This document shows positions 61,965 through 64,000 of a stretch of 64,000 nt of DNA, in pieces. This DNA comes from Amycolatopsis rubida (lineage in GTDB: Bacteria > Actinomycetota > Actinomycetes > Mycobacteriales > Pseudonocardiaceae), in assembly GCF_900115345.1 (NCBI RefSeq), contig NZ_FOWC01000015.1, positions 1 to 64,000 on the forward strand, in the 5' to 3' direction. How positions within the stretch are numbered: the stretch's first letter is position 1; every line of letters starts with the position of its first letter. The position numbers and the translations under genes were made by a program. The notes beneath the pieces were generated by a model. It did no database searches. It was not told the origin of the DNA and saw only the letters and a list, made by a program, of their open reading frames with translations.

Positions 61965-62812
61965 GTGTCGTGCTCATTACTGGGAACAGAGCCCGGCGAG
62001 CGCTCGCCGGTTGTCTTGCGGTGATCGTGTCCGCCGGGATGCTCAGCGGATGCGCCGGGTCCTCGGGCGGCTCGGCGCCCGCGGTGCTGGTGATCGGCAC
62101 GTCGGGCGATTTCCCGCCGTGGGAGTACCGCGAGAGCGGCGGCAAGGTCACCGGCTGGATGGTCGACATGGTCGACCACGTCCTGGCCGATGCCGGGTAC
62201 CAGGCGGAATGGAAACAGGTGTCCTTCACCGGACTGCTGCCTGCCCTGCAGTCCGGGCGGATCGATCTGATCACGTCGCTGTACAACACCCCGGAGCGGC
62301 GCAAGGTCATCTCGTTCATCGATTTCGCCGGAGAGCGGAACGCGGTGGTGACCCGTACTGCCGACGCCGGTGCGATCAAGAGCTGGCAGGATCTGTGCGG
62401 CAGCACCGTCGGATCGCTGATCGGTTCGTCCCCGCTGGCGGCCGCGGTCGCGGCCGGGTCGAAGCAGTGCACGGACGCGGGCAAGACCGCGATCAGGAAC
62501 CAGAGTTATCAGTCGGTCGCGCAGGAGCTGCGCGACCTCGAAGAGGGCCGGATCAAGGCCGCCATCGACGGCGGGGTCGGGTTCAGCTATTCCGCCCAGC
62601 ACAGCGGAGGCAAGCTCGCCGTCGCGTATTACGAAGGCGAAAAGAGCATCGTGGGCTGGGGAATCCGCAAGGACAACCCCGTCGTGGACAAGCTCGGCCC
62701 GGCGATCGAAGGATTCCTCACGTCGGATGCCGCTCGGGAAGTGGCGCGGAAATGGTCGCTGCCACCGGACTTCCTTCAGCGGAAACCGGTGATCGCCAAA
62801 CAGGAAGGCTGA
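61961..62812 (+). CDS. ABC importer substrate-binding lipoprotein, polar amino acid type
   Basis: A 283-residue solute-binding protein with a lipoprotein signal (RRALAGCLAVIVSAGMLSGC, lipidated Cys31). The mature part has the SBP family 3 pattern: VLVIGTSGDFPPWEYRESGG, then DLITSLYNTPERRKVISFID and CGSTVGSLIGSSP. It would sit on the outer face of the membrane and deliver substrate to the fused permease/ATPase at 58956. The GTG start overlaps the ferredoxin stop, so the importer and the oxygenase are tightly coupled in expression. Confidence 0.9.
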   Translation: MSVVLITGNRARRALAGCLAVIVSAGMLSGCAGSSGGSAPAVLVIGTSGDFPPWEYRESGGKVTGWMVDMVDHVLADAGYQAEWKQVSFTGLLPALQSGRIDLITSLYNTPERRKVISFIDFAGERNAVVTRTADAGAIKSWQDLCGSTVGSLIGSSPLAAAVAAGSKQCTDAGKTAIRNQSYQSVAQELRDLEEGRIKAAIDGGVGFSYSAQHSGGKLAVAYYEGEKSIVGWGIRKDNPVVDKLGPAIEGFLTSDAAREVARKWSLPPDFLQRKPVIAKQEG

Positions 62813-62834
62813 CCGCGGCCCGAGCCGGCCAAAG

Positions 62835-62885
62835 CCGTGAAGGGAACCTTCGCCGACGCTGATTCCCCCAGGGGCGCCTTCACGG
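62835..62885 (+). terminator. Inverted repeat after the importer operon, possible terminator
   Basis: CCGTGAAGG (62835-62843) pairs with CCTTCACGG (62877-62885) across a 33-base loop. A smaller nested hairpin, GAAGG-GAA-CCTTC (62839-62851), is also possible. There is no T tract, so an intrinsic terminator is only tentative; it may instead be an intergenic repeat. Confidence 0.4.
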
Positions 62886-62888
62886 ACT

Positions 62889-63646
62889 TCAGCCGGAGAG
62901 CCAGCGGCCGCCGGAGGAGGCTCGGGTGAGTTCGGCAGTGGTGATCAGGCTGGCGATCACCAGTGCCGTTGCCGCGGGCCAGAAATCCCCGCCCGCCGAC
63001 GCGACGAGCGTACTGACGAGGATCGGGATCAGGCCACTCCTGAGAAGCGCCGCGACGTGGTAGCACAGCGAAATTCCGGTGTAGCGGGCCTCGTCCGGAA
63101 TTGACAGGCGAGAAGGAACCGTCACGGTGTAAGAGCCATAGACCGCCAGATGCGCCACGGTAACCGAAATCGACAGGCCGACGTCGCCCCGGCAGTCCGT
63201 GGTCAGGACCGCTGGGGAACGACCGGGGAGCCGGCATGATGCCACCCCGGAAGGCGTGGCGACGGTGGCCACGGGCCTTGGAACGCCGGGCGAGGAAGAG
63301 CAAGGCAATCACCCGGTTCGCGCGGGCACCACTCCGGACGCTTTCGCACAAGCGGGCAGGAAACTCGCCAGAACGTAGGCGGCGTATCCCGCGAGCGCGG
63401 CAGCCGTTCCCGCGAGTACCGCAGACGGGAACGCCACGCCCAGGCCAGTGCTCACTGGCCCGCCGACGCGTCAACGTGTCGTGACAAGCACTGCCGCCAG
63501 GCGGGCGCCACCAGCGAGCGGCGCAGCGGCGTGCCAAGGAGATTGGGAAGTCCTACCGGCAACGGCAGAAGCCACCCTGCGGCGAACCAGCCGGTCTGAC
63601 CCACCGGATTGACCAACGATTCGATCCGCGGCCACCATCGGCACAC
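62889..63646 (-). pseudogene. Decayed MFS transporter (MHS-like)
   Basis: Three fragments in different minus-strand frames look like parts of one MFS permease: IESLVNPVGQTGWFAAGWLL with PLPVGLPN (near 63550-63640), STGLGVAFPSAVLAGTAAAL with AGYAAYVLASFLPA (63309-63455), and SIPDEARYTGISLCYHVAAL with GLIPILVSTLVASAGGDFWP (to 62889). The last matches the C-terminal FPTRVRYSGASLGYQ region of metabolite/H+ symporters. Stops and frame changes separate the pieces, and the first half of the protein is not recognisable. Confidence 0.6.
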
Positions 63647-63826
63647 GGACGCGACCCGGTCCCATGCCTAGGGCAAACCGATGGTTTCGCGCGTCCTGGC
63701 AGGCAACAGCCGGCATCCGGTCGCGGGGCCGCATCCGGAGCGGCTGCACTCCGTTTGCCCTTGCTGTGTCCAGCAGCCGGGTCGCCGCCTGCGAGATCGC
63801 TGCGCTCCTGGAGCAACAGGGAAAAC

Positions 63827-64000
63827 TCAGAGCGCGGCGTCCCGCAGGCTCCAGCGCCCGGAGGTGATCCGAAAAGCTGCTTCGAGCAGACCGATCGCTG
63901 CCTCGTGCAAACGCCTCGCCGTCGCACCGTCCGCTTTGCCCGCGAGGTGGCGCGCCCAGGTTCCGTCAAGCAGAATGCCCAGCTTGAAGCCCGCGAGGGC
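63827..64000 (-). CDS. C-terminus of an APH-family phosphotransferase, cut by the window edge
   Basis: The last 57 residues of a protein that enters from the right edge. FKLGILLDGTWARHLAGKAD followed by RRLHEAAIGLLEAA matches the C-terminal FKLGCILEGTHARACAGKA-type segment of phosphotransferases related to the ACAD10/11 kinase domain, which phosphorylate hydroxyacyl-type substrates. The catalytic domain lies outside the window. There is 175 bp without a gene between it and the decayed transporter. Confidence 0.68.
   Translation of the reverse strand, partial: ALAGFKLGILLDGTWARHLAGKADGATARRLHEAAIGLLEAAFRITSGRWSLRDAAL

Noticed and set aside
62835..62885. CRISPR-like or tandem repeat at the GTGAAGG elements
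   Set aside because: Only two arms of one inverted repeat are present; no regular spacers or repeated units.

Overview
The window is GC-rich, gene-dense DNA with many GTG starts and many 1-4 bp stop/start overlaps (ATGA, GTGA, TGATG). Regulators are mainly TetR, LacI, PucR, RpiR, Lrp/AsnC and LuxR/LAL types. This points to a filamentous actinobacterium, most likely Pseudonocardiales (Amycolatopsis-like); the genus is an inference from gene style only. I see no rRNA, tRNA, CRISPR array, phage block or intact insertion sequence. Functions are inferred from motifs read by eye; no database search was possible.

Layout. (1) 0.85-3.9 kb: an operon-like set of an EF-hand protein, an atypical isocitrate/isopropylmalate-dehydrogenase-family protein, an isochorismatase-family hydrolase and an LCMT-like methyltransferase, followed by a decayed IS630-type transposase (4.5-4.9 kb). 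(2) 5.3-7.9 kb, minus: a YhgE/Pip-type membrane protein and an ABC ATPase with degenerate motifs. (3) 8.8-14.8 kb: a TetR gene divergent from a membrane protein, an NTF2/SnoaL-like protein, an HSL-type esterase and a two-gene ABC exporter. (4) 15.4-29.6 kb, minus except one LAL regulator: an N,N-dimethylformamidase-like large subunit, an SDR and a flavin reductase; then an operon of small kinase, RibB-like/RidA fusion, class III aminotransferase, acyl-CoA ligase, luciferase-type monooxygenase, NTF2-like protein, amidase and a small unknown. (5) 31.4-41.3 kb: acyl-CoA ligase, SDR and class II aldolase facing a TetR gene; then an M20 amidohydrolase, ALDH, HIBADH-type dehydrogenase, membrane transporter-like protein and RpiR regulator. 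(6) 41.7-62.8 kb: a catabolic island governed by a LacI-family protein (47.4-48.5 kb).

Region 6 is the most striking part. Six near-identical 18-bp palindromes (consensus close to TGCAAAAGCGCTTTTGCA) lie upstream of a 3-hydroxyacyl-CoA-dehydrogenase-like gene, a D-2-hydroxyacid dehydrogenase/flavin monooxygenase pair, an NCS1 transporter, a nitrilase-family hydrolase, an M24 hydrolase/PucR pair, and in the gap between a ferredoxin reductase operon and an AsnC gene. A Rieske oxygenase, a ferredoxin, an ABC importer with fused permease and ATPase, a GABA-type aminotransferase and a semialdehyde dehydrogenase complete it. Together they look like uptake and oxidation of a nitrogenous compound (N-heterocycle or N-methylated amino acid) down to a semialdehyde and dicarboxylate. 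The substrate cannot be read from the sequence.

Three decayed genes (IS630 transposase, an alpha/beta hydrolase with several frameshifts, and an MFS transporter at the right end) show the accessory region is losing genes. Both ends of the window cut through genes or possible genes.
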